A stretch of DNA of 15,889 nucleotides from Oscillospiraceae bacterium (GTDB lineage Bacteria; Bacillota; Clostridia; Oscillospirales; Ruminococcaceae), in assembly GCA_020024235.1 (NCBI GenBank), contig JAHHUA010000023.1, positions 1 to 15,889 of the forward strand, read 5' to 3'. Each line of letters begins with the position of its first letter. The first letter of the stretch is position 1. Under the pieces are notes generated by a model. It had not been told where the DNA came from and made no database searches. It was given only the letters and a program-made list of their open reading frames with translations. Of this stretch, positions 1 through 7,248 are shown one piece after another. The position numbers were made by a program, and so were the translations under genes.

Positions 1-40
1 TTATATTTTATTCTATATGATTTTAAGTTCTTATAAAAAG

Positions 41-49
41 TTATCCACA
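41..49 (+). promoter_or_regulatory. Perfect single DnaA-box sequence
   Basis: The nine bases TTATCCACA match the DnaA-box consensus (TTATNCACA) exactly. The box lies in the AT-rich stretch upstream of the 8-oxoguanine glycosylase gene, about 70 bp before its likely promoter. Only one box is visible and none of the usual origin neighbours (dnaA, dnaN, recF) is in the window, so I do not call an origin. It could be a DnaA-titration or regulatory site, or a chance match in AT-rich DNA. Confidence 0.35.
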
Positions 50-52
50 TTT

Positions 53-63
53 TTGACTGTCAA
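53..63. repeat. Short palindrome TTGAC-T-GTCAA
   Basis: This is an exact 5-bp inverted repeat around a single central T. It begins four bases after the DnaA box and ends about 50 bp upstream of the probable -35 element of the glycosylase gene. The symmetry would suit a dimeric repressor, but one copy of an 11-bp palindrome is weak evidence and no regulator is linked to it. Confidence 0.2.
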
Positions 64-114
64 TATTTAATTTTAATTCTTTATAAATTATTTTTTAAGT
101 ATTACTTAATTGCA

Positions 115-143
115 TTGTTTTTACTCCAAAAATATGTTATTAT
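115..143 (+). promoter_or_regulatory. Probable sigma-A promoter of the ogg gene
   Basis: A TTGTTT -35 hexamer (115-120) is followed by a 17-base spacer and a TATTAT -10 hexamer (138-143). TG and one base immediately precede the -10, giving an extended -10 (TGTTATTAT). Transcription would begin near 150, leaving a leader of roughly 28 bases before the TTG start at 178. The -35 matches consensus at only three of six positions, which the extended -10 would offset. Confidence 0.5.
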
Positions 144-177
144 TTGTGTATATCATAATAAAGGATTGGAATAAACT

Positions 178-1026
178 TTGAAATATACTTTTGAAAATAA
201 CTCGGTAATTATTTCTGAGCTTAATGATTTTGACTTGGCTGAAACTTTAGACTGCGGACAGGCTTTTCGCTGGAAAGAAAATGATGACAAAAGCTTTTCA
301 GGTGTGGTTGAAGGAAAAATTTGCCGAATAAAAAAAGAAAATGACTTGTATATATTGGAAAACTGCTGTCAAGATGATTTTTTAAACCTTTGGATTGACT
401 ATTTTGATTTAAACCGAAACTATGGGGAAATTAAAAAAATTCTTTCAACTGATGAAACTATGGCAAAAGCCTGTGAATTTTCTCCCGGAATCAGAATACT
501 CCGTCAAAAGCACTGGGAAACTCTCTGTTCTTTTATTATAAGCCAAAACAACAATATTAAACGCATAAAAGGCATTATTGACAGACTTTGCGAGAATTTC
601 GGCGAAGATTTGGGACAGGGATTTTACTCTTTCCCCACTGCAGAAAAACTGGCAGAATATTCCCCGGAGGATTTATCTGAATTAAGAGCGGGATTTCGTG
701 CCCGCTATATTATTGATGCCGCTAAAAAAGTGGCATCAAAGGAAGTTGACCTGGATAAGGTTGCACAAATGCCTTTGGAAGATGCCCGAAAAGAACTTAT
801 GAAAATTGTGGGTGTTGGCATAAAAGTAGCTGACTGTGCTTTGCTTTTCGGTTTTGGCAGAATTGACGCTTTCCCAAAAGATGTTTGGATAAAACGAGCC
901 ATGGAATATTTATTTCCCCAAGGTTTGCCAAAATGTGCTGAGCCTTACGGCGGCATAGCTCAACAGTATATTTTTAATTATGTAAGAGTATGTCCCGACG
1001 CCCTCCCTCAGGAATATAAAAAATAA
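178..1026 (+). CDS. ogg: OGG1-type 8-oxoguanine DNA glycosylase/AP lyase
   Basis: This base-excision repair enzyme should remove 8-oxoguanine paired with cytosine and nick the strand by beta-lyase chemistry. The 282-residue protein has the N-terminal OGG domain (CGQAFRW at about 26-32) and the helix-hairpin-helix-GPD domain. The hairpin is VGVGIKVADC (211-220) with the catalytic lysine at K216, and the conserved aspartate is D235 in FPKDVW. The layout matches human OGG1 (K249, D268) and the bacterial Ogg enzymes known from Clostridium, not MutM. The start is TTG, with AAAGGA 12 bases upstream; no other start preserves the N-terminal OGG motif. The gene appears to have its own promoter and is followed 62 bases later by the aldolase gene. 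Assignment to the family is firm; substrate preference is inferred from it. Confidence 0.92.
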   Translation: MKYTFENNSVIISELNDFDLAETLDCGQAFRWKENDDKSFSGVVEGKICRIKKENDLYILENCCQDDFLNLWIDYFDLNRNYGEIKKILSTDETMAKACEFSPGIRILRQKHWETLCSFIISQNNNIKRIKGIIDRLCENFGEDLGQGFYSFPTAEKLAEYSPEDLSELRAGFRARYIIDAAKKVASKEVDLDKVAQMPLEDARKELMKIVGVGIKVADCALLFGFGRIDAFPKDVWIKRAMEYLFPQGLPKCAEPYGGIAQQYIFNYVRVCPDALPQEYKK

Positions 1027-1034
1027 TATTAGTT

Positions 1035-1054
1035 AATCGGTTTTCCGATTTTAT
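1035..1054 (+). terminator. Weak hairpin after ogg
   Basis: AATCGG (1035-1040) and CCGATT (1045-1050) form a 6-bp stem with a TTTT loop, followed by a very short T run. It lies eight bases after the ogg stop codon and could be a weak terminator or an mRNA-end hairpin. The stem is short, so read-through into the aldolase gene is likely. No separate aldolase promoter is evident in the 38 bases that remain. Confidence 0.3.
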
Positions 1055-1088
1055 AAACACGAATTTATCCGAAAGAAGGTAATTTAAA

Positions 1089-1949
1089 ATGTTAGTATCA
1101 GGCAAACAAATGCTGGAACACGCTCATAAACACGGCTATGCAGTGGGTGCATTCAACATTAATAACATGGAAATTTTACAGGCTTTGGTAGCTGCAGCCG
1201 AAGAAGAACGCTCACCTGTTTTACTTCAGGTTTCAGAAGGTGCAATAAAATATGCAGGTATGGACTATCTGTCCGCTATGGTTAAAGTAGCTGCCTCCAA
1301 AACAGATATTCCCATTTGTCTTCACCTTGACCATGGCACTACATATGAAACAATTATACAATGCATGACCCATGGCTGGACCTCTGTTATGTATGATGGT
1401 TCTCATCACCCATTGGAAACAAATATAGCTGAAACTGCCCATATAGTAAAAATCGCTCATGCAGCCGGCATTTCTGTAGAAGCGGAACTGGGCAGGCTTT
1501 CCGGTACAGAAGATAATATTTCTGTAGAAGAAAAAGATTCAATTTATACAAATCCTCAGGAAGCCGAAAAATTTGTAAAAGAAACAGGAATTGACTCTTT
1601 GGCTATAGCTATCGGAACTGCTCACGGTAAATATAAAGGCGAGCCCAAACTTGATTATGAACGCCTTGACACAATAAAAAAAATGCTGAATATGCCAATA
1701 GTTCTTCATGGTGCATCAGGTCTTACAGAGGAACAGCTTAAAAAATGTGTATCTCTCGGTGTAAATAAAATTAACATCGACACAGATTTCAGACAGGCAT
1801 TTACTGATGGAATTCATTCTGCATTTGACGCTGACCCTGATGTATTTGACCCAAGAAAGATTTTATCCCCTGCAAGAGAAGCTGTAAAACAAGTTGCCAT
1901 CAAAAAAATCAGAATGTTTGGCAGCAGCGGCATGGCAGATGTAAAATAA
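1089..1949 (+). CDS. fba: Class II fructose-bisphosphate aldolase
   Basis: This is the zinc-dependent aldolase of glycolysis and gluconeogenesis, cleaving fructose-1,6-bisphosphate to dihydroxyacetone phosphate and glyceraldehyde-3-phosphate. Its 286 residues match the short (class IIA, Bacillus-like FbaA) form. Visible signatures are LHLDHG with the catalytic aspartate D81 and zinc ligand H82, YDGSHHPLE (102-110), EAELGRLSGTED (131-142), GTAHGKYKG with H179, LHGASGL with H207, and the phosphate-binding NIDTDFR (229-235). The close relatives GatY/KbaY (tagatose-bisphosphate aldolases) share this fold; the lack of sugar-alcohol or galactitol genes nearby favours the glycolytic role. An AAGAAGGT ribosome binding site precedes the ATG. 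A strong hairpin terminator follows about 50 bases after the stop. Confidence 0.93.
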   Translation: MLVSGKQMLEHAHKHGYAVGAFNINNMEILQALVAAAEEERSPVLLQVSEGAIKYAGMDYLSAMVKVAASKTDIPICLHLDHGTTYETIIQCMTHGWTSVMYDGSHHPLETNIAETAHIVKIAHAAGISVEAELGRLSGTEDNISVEEKDSIYTNPQEAEKFVKETGIDSLAIAIGTAHGKYKGEPKLDYERLDTIKKMLNMPIVLHGASGLTEEQLKKCVSLGVNKINIDTDFRQAFTDGIHSAFDADPDVFDPRKILSPAREAVKQVAIKKIRMFGSSGMADVK

Positions 1950-1997
1950 TCTTTTAAACATTCAGTTACAATAAAGATTGAAACTTTACTTTATAAA

Positions 1998-2038
1998 ATA
2001 ACCCCTTCCGACAAAATAATCGGAAGGGGTTATAATTT
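1998..2038. terminator. Bidirectional intrinsic terminator between fba and the 152-residue gene
   Basis: A perfect 13-bp stem (1998-2010 pairing with 2021-2033, core ACCCCTTCCG/CGGAAGGGGT) closes a 10-base loop. On the plus strand it is followed by a T-rich run (AATTTTTTAT), ending fba transcription. On the minus strand the same hairpin lies seven bases beyond the stop of the convergent 152-residue gene and is followed by TATTTTATAA. It therefore probably serves both genes, more strongly for fba. Confidence 0.9.
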
Positions 2039-2039
2039 T

Positions 2040-2498
2040 TTATATTAAAGATTCCAAAATATAGAGGAGATTATTTTCCTCATCCAATATTAAAATAATC
2101 TCATCATTATCATCTTTGCTATGATACCAATAATAAAGAGTTTTGCTGAAATCAGGTCGGTTTTCCTCTGGCACATTAAGTTTATCCAGCCATTCCTTAG
2201 CTGCTTTACTGTAGCTGTCTTTATATATGGTTTCTTTTTCTGTAATAAGCCATACAAACATATTATCTATGTAATCTTCATATTTGTAGGAAAATACATG
2301 ATAACGCAGACCATCACCTGGCCAGCCACTGTCAGTATTGCTGTATACTTCTTTGCATACTGCTTTATATGGCAGAGAAATTCCCCAATTTGCCTTTAAA
2401 ATATTGGAATAGTTATTCCATATATTGTAAAATAGCAAAGCTCCCATAGCCAAAATCACAAACACAAAGATTAATACGGTGATGGTTTTCTTTTTCAT
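2040..2498 (-). CDS. Small membrane-anchored protein of unknown function
   Basis: I do not recognise a named family. The 152-residue protein starts with three lysines and one hydrophobic segment (about residues 5-25, TITVLIFVFVILAMGALLFY), which should act as an uncleaved signal anchor and place the rest outside the membrane. The remainder is acidic and aromatic-rich, with a GWPGDGLRYHVFSY stretch (about 58-71) and a C-terminal EIILILDEENNLLYILES strand pair. Similar GxGDG-plus-aromatic cores occur, from memory, in many small uncharacterised Firmicutes membrane proteins. The ribosome binding site GAAAGGA lies close upstream of the ATG. A TATAAT sequence at 2536-2541 (minus strand) might be a -10, but no good -35 accompanies it. 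It follows the asparaginase gene by 81 bases, so co-transcription is possible. Confidence 0.7.
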   Translation of the reverse strand: MKKKTITVLIFVFVILAMGALLFYNIWNNYSNILKANWGISLPYKAVCKEVYSNTDSGWPGDGLRYHVFSYKYEDYIDNMFVWLITEKETIYKDSYSKAAKEWLDKLNVPEENRPDFSKTLYYWYHSKDDNDEIILILDEENNLLYILESLI

Positions 2499-2579
2499 TG
2501 TGAACTTTCCTTTCTCAATTAAACACAGCTAACCGATTATATGAATATATACTGAAAAATTTTGTATGTTTAAAATATA

Positions 2580-3575
2580 TCAGTCAAAATTAATTTCACC
2601 TGCATAGTTTGTAGCAAAAATCTTTCTGATTTCATTTATATCATTGGTTTGACCCAATGCCCACATAAGCTTTGTAACAATAGCTTCGGTAGTCATGTCC
2701 TTGCCCTCTATAACACCTGTTTCAAGGAGCTTTTTGCCCACTTCATAAATAGAACAGTCCGAGGATTCATAAAGACATTGACTGCATATAACTACAGCTA
2801 CACCGTTTTTAATAAGCTTTTCAATGGAGGTAAGCAAATCTCTGCGGACAAAATGCATACCCCCTGCCCCGAATGTTTCTATAACAACACCCTTATATCC
2901 CAAATGAAGAAGATTATCAAAAATATCTGGGTTTGTCCCGGGAATAAGCTTCATCAAAAACACATTATTGCATAGCTCAGGGCAGAAACTGTATTCATAT
3001 TTAGGCTCATATTTAAAATTTTTATTAACTCTTATTCCATTGGCAAAAACTTCGGCTCTGTAAGGTGCATTTATACTTTCAAAAGCATCAAAACTCATGG
3101 TACTGACTTTAACTGCACGACAGCCGTTTATAATTTTATTGTTAAAAGCTATTGTAACACCTTTTATATTTTTTTCCACTGCATAAAAAGCCAGTTCCAA
3201 ATTGCGGACAGCATCGGAAAAAGCCATACCCATAGGAATTTGTGAGCCTGTAAAAACCACAGGTTTGTTAAGTCCTTTGAGCATATATGTAATCATGGAT
3301 GCGGTATAAGCCATTGTATCCGTTCCATGAGTTACCACTATTCCGTCATAATCTTTTAGATTTTTATTAATATTATCTGCAATTATTCTCCAGTCCTCAC
3401 TTTGAATATTGGAGCTGTCCAAATTTAAAATATCTCTGTAGGTAATATCAAAATTTTCCGAAAGTCCGGAAATAGCTTTTAAAATATGTGGAGATGACTT
3501 TGTGGGTTCAAGACCGTTTTTTCCCTGTGATGAAGCTATTGTACCGCCTGTTGCCAGCATCAGCACTTTTTTCAT
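2580..3575 (-). CDS. ansA: Type I (cytoplasmic) L-asparaginase
   Basis: This enzyme hydrolyses L-asparagine to aspartate and ammonia. At 331 residues without a signal peptide it matches the cytosolic AnsA type, not the periplasmic AnsB type. All expected catalytic residues are visible: T12 in ATGGTIAS, T85 and D86 in VVTHGTDTM, and K156 in CRAVKVST. The substrate-binding SSNIQSEDW (54-62) and FTGSQIPMG (108-116) motifs are also present. GatD, the asparaginase-like subunit of archaeal Glu-tRNA(Gln) amidotransferase, is related but is longer and pairs with GatE, which is absent here. The ATG has AGAGGTG upstream. The gene begins 31 bases after the U32 gene ends, so it is probably the distal part of that transcript. 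Confidence 0.88.
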   Translation of the reverse strand: MKKVLMLATGGTIASSQGKNGLEPTKSSPHILKAISGLSENFDITYRDILNLDSSNIQSEDWRIIADNINKNLKDYDGIVVTHGTDTMAYTASMITYMLKGLNKPVVFTGSQIPMGMAFSDAVRNLELAFYAVEKNIKGVTIAFNNKIINGCRAVKVSTMSFDAFESINAPYRAEVFANGIRVNKNFKYEPKYEYSFCPELCNNVFLMKLIPGTNPDIFDNLLHLGYKGVVIETFGAGGMHFVRRDLLTSIEKLIKNGVAVVICSQCLYESSDCSIYEVGKKLLETGVIEGKDMTTEAIVTKLMWALGQTNDINEIRKIFATNYAGEINFD

Positions 3576-3606
3576 TTAATAATACACCTCTTGATTTATA
3601 TTTTTA

Positions 3607-4824
3607 TTACTTTGCTTTTCTGATAATAGAACCGCTGATAATACTGCCCTCATAAGGAATTTTATATTCACCCATAGGATTACAGGCAGCATCAATACTT
3701 TCACCCTCAGCATTTAAAATTTCCCTGATTTCAATGGTAACAGGTTTTTTGGAAGGCTCTAAAATTTCTGCTGTATCACCTACCGAAAACTTATTTCGGC
3801 TTATAACTGTCATATACTTTCCGTCAGCTTCCTTTGCATTGGCTATAATATCCCATTCTCTTACATAGCCGCCGTTTTGGTAGCATTGGTCAGGTCTGCC
3901 ATAGTAAAATCCTGTTGAATATTCTCTGTGGCTGACTTTTCTGGTTTCTTCTTCTATCCAGTCTTCAAGCTTAAAATTATCAGGATTTTTCATATACATA
4001 TCAACTGCATTGCGGTATGCATTAGTAACTACACCTACATAATAAGCGGATTTTGCTCTGCCTTCTATTTTAAGTGAAGTAATACCTGCCTTCACCAGTT
4101 CATCAATGTGTTCAATCATACACATATCTTTGGCATTTAAGATATATGAACCTTTTTCATCTTCAAAAACGGGATAATACTGTCCCGGTCTTTTTTCTTC
4201 CATAAGATGATACCCCCAGCGACAGGGCTGAGCACATTCACCACGGTTGGCATCTCTTCCGGTAAGATAATTTGACAAAAGACATCTGCCTGAAAAAGAC
4301 ATACAAATAGCACCATGAACAAAACATTCTATTTCCAAATCCTTAGGAGTTTTATCTCTTATGGTCTTAATTGTTTCAAGAGAAAGTTCCCTTGCCAAAA
4401 CCACTCTTTTAGCTCCCAAATTATAAAGTTCATTAGCTGTCAAATAGTTTACAATACCTGTTTGAGTGGAAATGTGTATATCAATATGAGGTGCTAATCG
4501 TTTTACTGCCATTAAAACGCCTATGTCAGCAACTATAATGGCATCAACTTTCGCCTCTACAGCTTCACTTATAAACTGTGGAAGAAGATCTATTTCCTCA
4601 TTTGTGGGCAAAGTATTGCAGGTTAAATACACTCTTACACCTTTGGAATGAGCAAATTTTACGGCTTCTGCCAGTTCTTCCGCTGTAAAGTTAGCCGGGT
4701 TTGCTCTCATACCTAAAGATTTACCCCCTAAATATACAGCGTCAGCTCCGTATAAAACAGCGGCTTCCAGTCTTTCTCTATCCCCTACCGGAGCCAGGAC
4801 TTCCGGTTTTATTATTTCAGACAT
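3607..4824 (-). CDS. U32-family protein, probable tRNA 5-hydroxyuridine synthesis protein (TrhP/YrrO-like)
   Basis: The 405-residue protein carries the peptidase U32 signature, ECFVHGAICMSFSGRC (166-181), followed by LSNYLTGRDANRGECAQPCRW. Cysteines at 174, 181, 197, 201 and 235 are candidates for the iron-sulfur ligands known in this family. The N-terminal half (EVLAPVGDRERLEAAVLYGA) is the usual TIM-barrel start, and the C-terminal part (about 325-400) looks like the family's beta-barrel. Members named as collagenases are now known in Escherichia coli (TrhP/YegQ) and Bacillus (YrrN/YrrO) to make 5-hydroxyuridine at tRNA position 34 from prephenate-derived precursors. The position directly downstream of mltG (23 bases) mirrors the Bacillus yrrL-yrrM-yrrN-yrrO order, supporting a YrrO-like role. 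Family membership is firm; the exact function is inferred. Confidence 0.88.
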   Translation of the reverse strand: MSEIIKPEVLAPVGDRERLEAAVLYGADAVYLGGKSLGMRANPANFTAEELAEAVKFAHSKGVRVYLTCNTLPTNEEIDLLPQFISEAVEAKVDAIIVADIGVLMAVKRLAPHIDIHISTQTGIVNYLTANELYNLGAKRVVLARELSLETIKTIRDKTPKDLEIECFVHGAICMSFSGRCLLSNYLTGRDANRGECAQPCRWGYHLMEEKRPGQYYPVFEDEKGSYILNAKDMCMIEHIDELVKAGITSLKIEGRAKSAYYVGVVTNAYRNAVDMYMKNPDNFKLEDWIEEETRKVSHREYSTGFYYGRPDQCYQNGGYVREWDIIANAKEADGKYMTVISRNKFSVGDTAEILEPSKKPVTIEIREILNAEGESIDAACNPMGEYKIPYEGSIISGSIIRKAK

Positions 4825-4847
4825 ATTAATCTCCTTTTAAATCTAAT

Positions 4848-5990
4848 TTACTGCATTGATATGCCGTGAGTTTTGCCGAGTTTAGATGCAGTATAGTCAT
4901 TTTGATAATGTTCTTGGGCAGTTTTGGCATAATAATACTTTCCGTTTACATCGGTAAGGAAGAAGTAATAAGGTGTTTCTTCAGGTTCAATAGCTGCCAT
5001 TATAGCTTCAATACCGGGGTTTGCAACAGGAGCCACAGGCAATCCTTCACAAACATAAGTATTATAAGCATCATAAAGTGCCTGATTTTGTTTGTTTAAG
5101 AAAGGTTTAATATCCTTTTCAACATAGAATATGGTTACATCGGACTGAAGTTTCGGGAAAGTTGCCGGAGTATCCAATCTGTTGTGGAATACAGAGGATA
5201 CTTTTCCCATTTCTTCTGTTTCAGATGCTTCTTTTTGTATAATTGATGCCAAAGTTATAATCTGGTCAAGGCTCTTTCCGCTGTTTTTAATTTTTGCGTC
5301 AATTTCGGGAGTGAGTTTTTTCTGGAAGTTGCTCAAAAACTTTCTGACAACTTGTTCCGGATTCATTCCTACATAAAATTCATAGGTATCAGGGAACATA
5401 TATCCTTCCAGTCGTCTGAATCTGTGTTCATCCATAGGTATGCGTGAAACAAAATCATAATCATACTGACCGTTTTGTATAGCATCTATAAATTGGTCAA
5501 AACCACAAACATCATTTTCCTCAAGTTTTCTGCCTATTTCTTTAATTGTCATGCCTTCATAGAAAGTAAGTTTTACAGTATCCTTTACCTTATCCCCTGC
5601 GGACATAGCCATAATAATCTGGTCATAAGCCATATTGGAATTCAAAATATATGTGCCGGGTTTTAAGGTTTCGTCCATATTTTTAATACCTGCATAAACA
5701 GAAAAAGTAAATGGCTGTTCAATAATCTTTTTTTCTTTAAGCAGATTTATAACCTGGTTTAAACTCATATCTTTTTTAACTGTAATTTCAATTTGCTTAT
5801 CAGGCTTGTCCAAACCAAGCAAATCTCTGGCACTTGCCAAAGCATAAAAGGCTATAAAAAATGACAATCCCAAAATTGCAAACAAAAGCACAAATGCTCT
5901 GCCCCAGTGATTTCTGTATCTTTTTTTATAAGCAACTGTATCACCTTTTATAAAATCTTCGTTGTTATTAGATGGATGATATTCTTTCAC
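4848..5990 (-). CDS. mltG: Endolytic murein transglycosylase MltG (YceG-like)
   Basis: MltG cuts nascent peptidoglycan glycan strands at the membrane and sets their length. The 380-residue protein has a basic cytoplasmic N-terminus, one transmembrane helix (about 31-54), a LysM-like subdomain (about 66-115) and the catalytic YceG domain. The catalytic glutamate is E254 in LASIIQKEAS, followed by VFHNRL (267-272), and the domain ends with EGLPVAPVANPGIEAI (315-330). The start is GTG at 5990, with an excellent AGGAGGT site 6 bases upstream. The gene is 92 bases downstream of the cyclo-ligase gene. That gap holds AT-rich inverted repeats and a TATAAT on the minus strand (6040-6045) without a clear -35, so the gene may have its own promoter or be read through. 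Confidence 0.92.
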   Translation of the reverse strand: MKEYHPSNNNEDFIKGDTVAYKKRYRNHWGRAFVLLFAILGLSFFIAFYALASARDLLGLDKPDKQIEITVKKDMSLNQVINLLKEKKIIEQPFTFSVYAGIKNMDETLKPGTYILNSNMAYDQIIMAMSAGDKVKDTVKLTFYEGMTIKEIGRKLEENDVCGFDQFIDAIQNGQYDYDFVSRIPMDEHRFRRLEGYMFPDTYEFYVGMNPEQVVRKFLSNFQKKLTPEIDAKIKNSGKSLDQIITLASIIQKEASETEEMGKVSSVFHNRLDTPATFPKLQSDVTIFYVEKDIKPFLNKQNQALYDAYNTYVCEGLPVAPVANPGIEAIMAAIEPEETPYYFFLTDVNGKYYYAKTAQEHYQNDYTASKLGKTHGISMQ

Positions 5991-6041
5991 GATAAACCTC
6001 CTGTATAAATAAAAATTAGTTAATTTTATCAGTTTGTATAT

Positions 6042-6055
6042 TATAAAGCTTTATA
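6042..6055. repeat. 14-bp palindrome in the mltG upstream region
   Basis: TATAAAGCTTTATA is perfectly self-complementary and lies about 52-65 bases upstream of the mltG start. It overlaps a minus-strand TATAAT (6040-6045). A second AT-only inverted repeat, TAATATT (6063-6069) with AATATTA (6075-6081), lies directly beyond the cyclo-ligase stop. These could be a weak terminator plus operator/promoter for mltG, but AT-only palindromes arise easily in DNA of this composition. Confidence 0.25.
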
Positions 6056-6082
6056 TAAAACATAATATTACAAAAATATTAA

Positions 6083-6679
6083 TTAATCAATATTTCTTTG
6101 AATTTTTGGAATTTTTCTCATAGAACTCTGGCTGACTATGTATGAAACAGGTACATCATATCTGCCATGAAAAATTTTTTTGCTTATATTTTGAGAATAT
6201 ATAAGTCCTATGGTTTTACCCGTAAAACGGGATAAAAATCTGTCATAATATCCTCCGCCGTAACCCAGTCTGTAGCCTTTGGAATCATACATCAAAGCGG
6301 GAATTAAACAAATTGTTTTTTCATCTTCTCTGGCTCTTTGAGTAAGTTCGGTTTTAGGCTCCAAAACACCGAAAGACCCTTTTTCCAAATCCTCAAAGGA
6401 TTTTATAGGTATAAACTCCATAAATCTTGTACCCGCTATACACCTTGGGACAGCTACGGTTTTGCCATCAGCCAAAGCTTTTTCTATAATAGATTTTGTG
6501 TCAACTTCAATGGGTGTGGATACATAACAAAAAACCGATGAACATTCTTTATATATTTGAGAGCTTAAAAAAATTTCGGTGATGCTGTCATCTAATCTTT
6601 TTTTATAATCAAGGGCCAAATTTCTTCTGAATTTTTTGGTTTTGGTTCTCAGAGCTTTTTTATATTCTCTTATATCCAT
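6083..6679 (-). CDS. 5-formyltetrahydrofolate cyclo-ligase (MTHFS, YgfA/YqgN family)
   Basis: This enzyme uses ATP to convert 5-formyltetrahydrofolate into 5,10-methenyltetrahydrofolate, returning an inhibitory storage form to the one-carbon pool. The 198-residue protein is the normal family length. Markers are the basic ATP-binding N-terminus, EVDT (58-61), FGVLEP (103-108), the hallmark glycine-rich loop GYRLGYGGGYYDRFL (135-149), and the C-terminal YDVPVSYIV (174-182). Its ATG follows the TAA of the DJ-1-like gene with no base between them (TAAATG), so translation is almost certainly coupled. Together with thyX and thymidylate kinase upstream on the same strand it forms a folate/thymidylate group. 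Confidence 0.93.
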   Translation of the reverse strand: MDIREYKKALRTKTKKFRRNLALDYKKRLDDSITEIFLSSQIYKECSSVFCYVSTPIEVDTKSIIEKALADGKTVAVPRCIAGTRFMEFIPIKSFEDLEKGSFGVLEPKTELTQRAREDEKTICLIPALMYDSKGYRLGYGGGYYDRFLSRFTGKTIGLIYSQNISKKIFHGRYDVPVSYIVSQSSMRKIPKIQRNID

Positions 6680-7225
6680 TTATTTCACCATCAGTCCATC
6701 TTTTACTATTTTTGTTTTTTCCTCACCGATTAATTCTTCTGCAATTTTAAGAGCAAATTCCAAAGCGGCACCAGGGCCTTTTCCTGTGATAATATTTCCG
6801 TCTGTTTCCACAAGCCTGCCTGTATAAATAACATTATTGCCAAGCTCTGTTTCAAATCCCGGATAACAGGTAACTGTTTTATCCTCCAAAAGTCCCATAT
6901 GCCCTAAAATAGAAGGTGCGGCACAAATTGCAGCTATATATTTATTTGTAACACTGCAATATCCTATATAATCTTTCACATATGGACTGTTTTCCAAATT
7001 AACAGTTCCGGGAAGTCCTCCCGGCAAAACAATAGCCTCTATATTTTCAACATTTACTTCGGTTTCATCAATGTCGGCAATTATTTTAATTCCGTGAGCA
7101 CCTGTTATTTCCTTTCCCCCCACACCTACAACCATAACAGGAAGTGCCGAAGTTCTTCTAAGCACATCTATTACTGCAACTGCTTCTATTTCCTCAAAAC
7201 CCTGAGCTAAAAAAATATATATCAT
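6680..7225 (-). CDS. DJ-1/PfpI family protein
   Basis: The 181-residue protein has the compact DJ-1 fold markers. These are LAQGFEEIEAV with E14, corresponding to human DJ-1 E18; VLPGGLPG (67-74); and the nucleophile elbow AAICAAPSILGHMGLL with reactive cysteine C101, followed by GKGPGAALEFALKI (148-161). Residue 121 is tyrosine where human DJ-1 has H126, so there is a Glu-Cys pair but not a full Cys-His triad. Relatives include YajL, the ThiJ-named proteins and human PARK7. Proposed roles range from oxidative-stress sensing to glyoxalase and disputed deglycase activity, and the sequence does not decide between them. It is 23 bases downstream of thymidylate kinase and abuts the cyclo-ligase, so it is part of the same operon. 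The upstream ribosome binding site is weak (AGAAG-like). Confidence 0.88.
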   Translation of the reverse strand: MIYIFLAQGFEEIEAVAVIDVLRRTSALPVMVVGVGGKEITGAHGIKIIADIDETEVNVENIEAIVLPGGLPGTVNLENSPYVKDYIGYCSVTNKYIAAICAAPSILGHMGLLEDKTVTCYPGFETELGNNVIYTGRLVETDGNIITGKGPGAALEFALKIAEELIGEEKTKIVKDGLMVK

Positions 7226-7248
7226 AATTCTTCTCTTTCTTTTTCTTA

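Noticed and set aside
1..177. Replication origin
   Set aside because: A single DnaA box without a cluster, an unwinding element or dnaA/dnaN neighbours is not enough.
4137..4322. Overlapping minus-strand frame within the U32 gene
   Set aside because: It is an alternative frame of the region encoding the conserved cysteine signature; the U32 frame is clearly the coding one.
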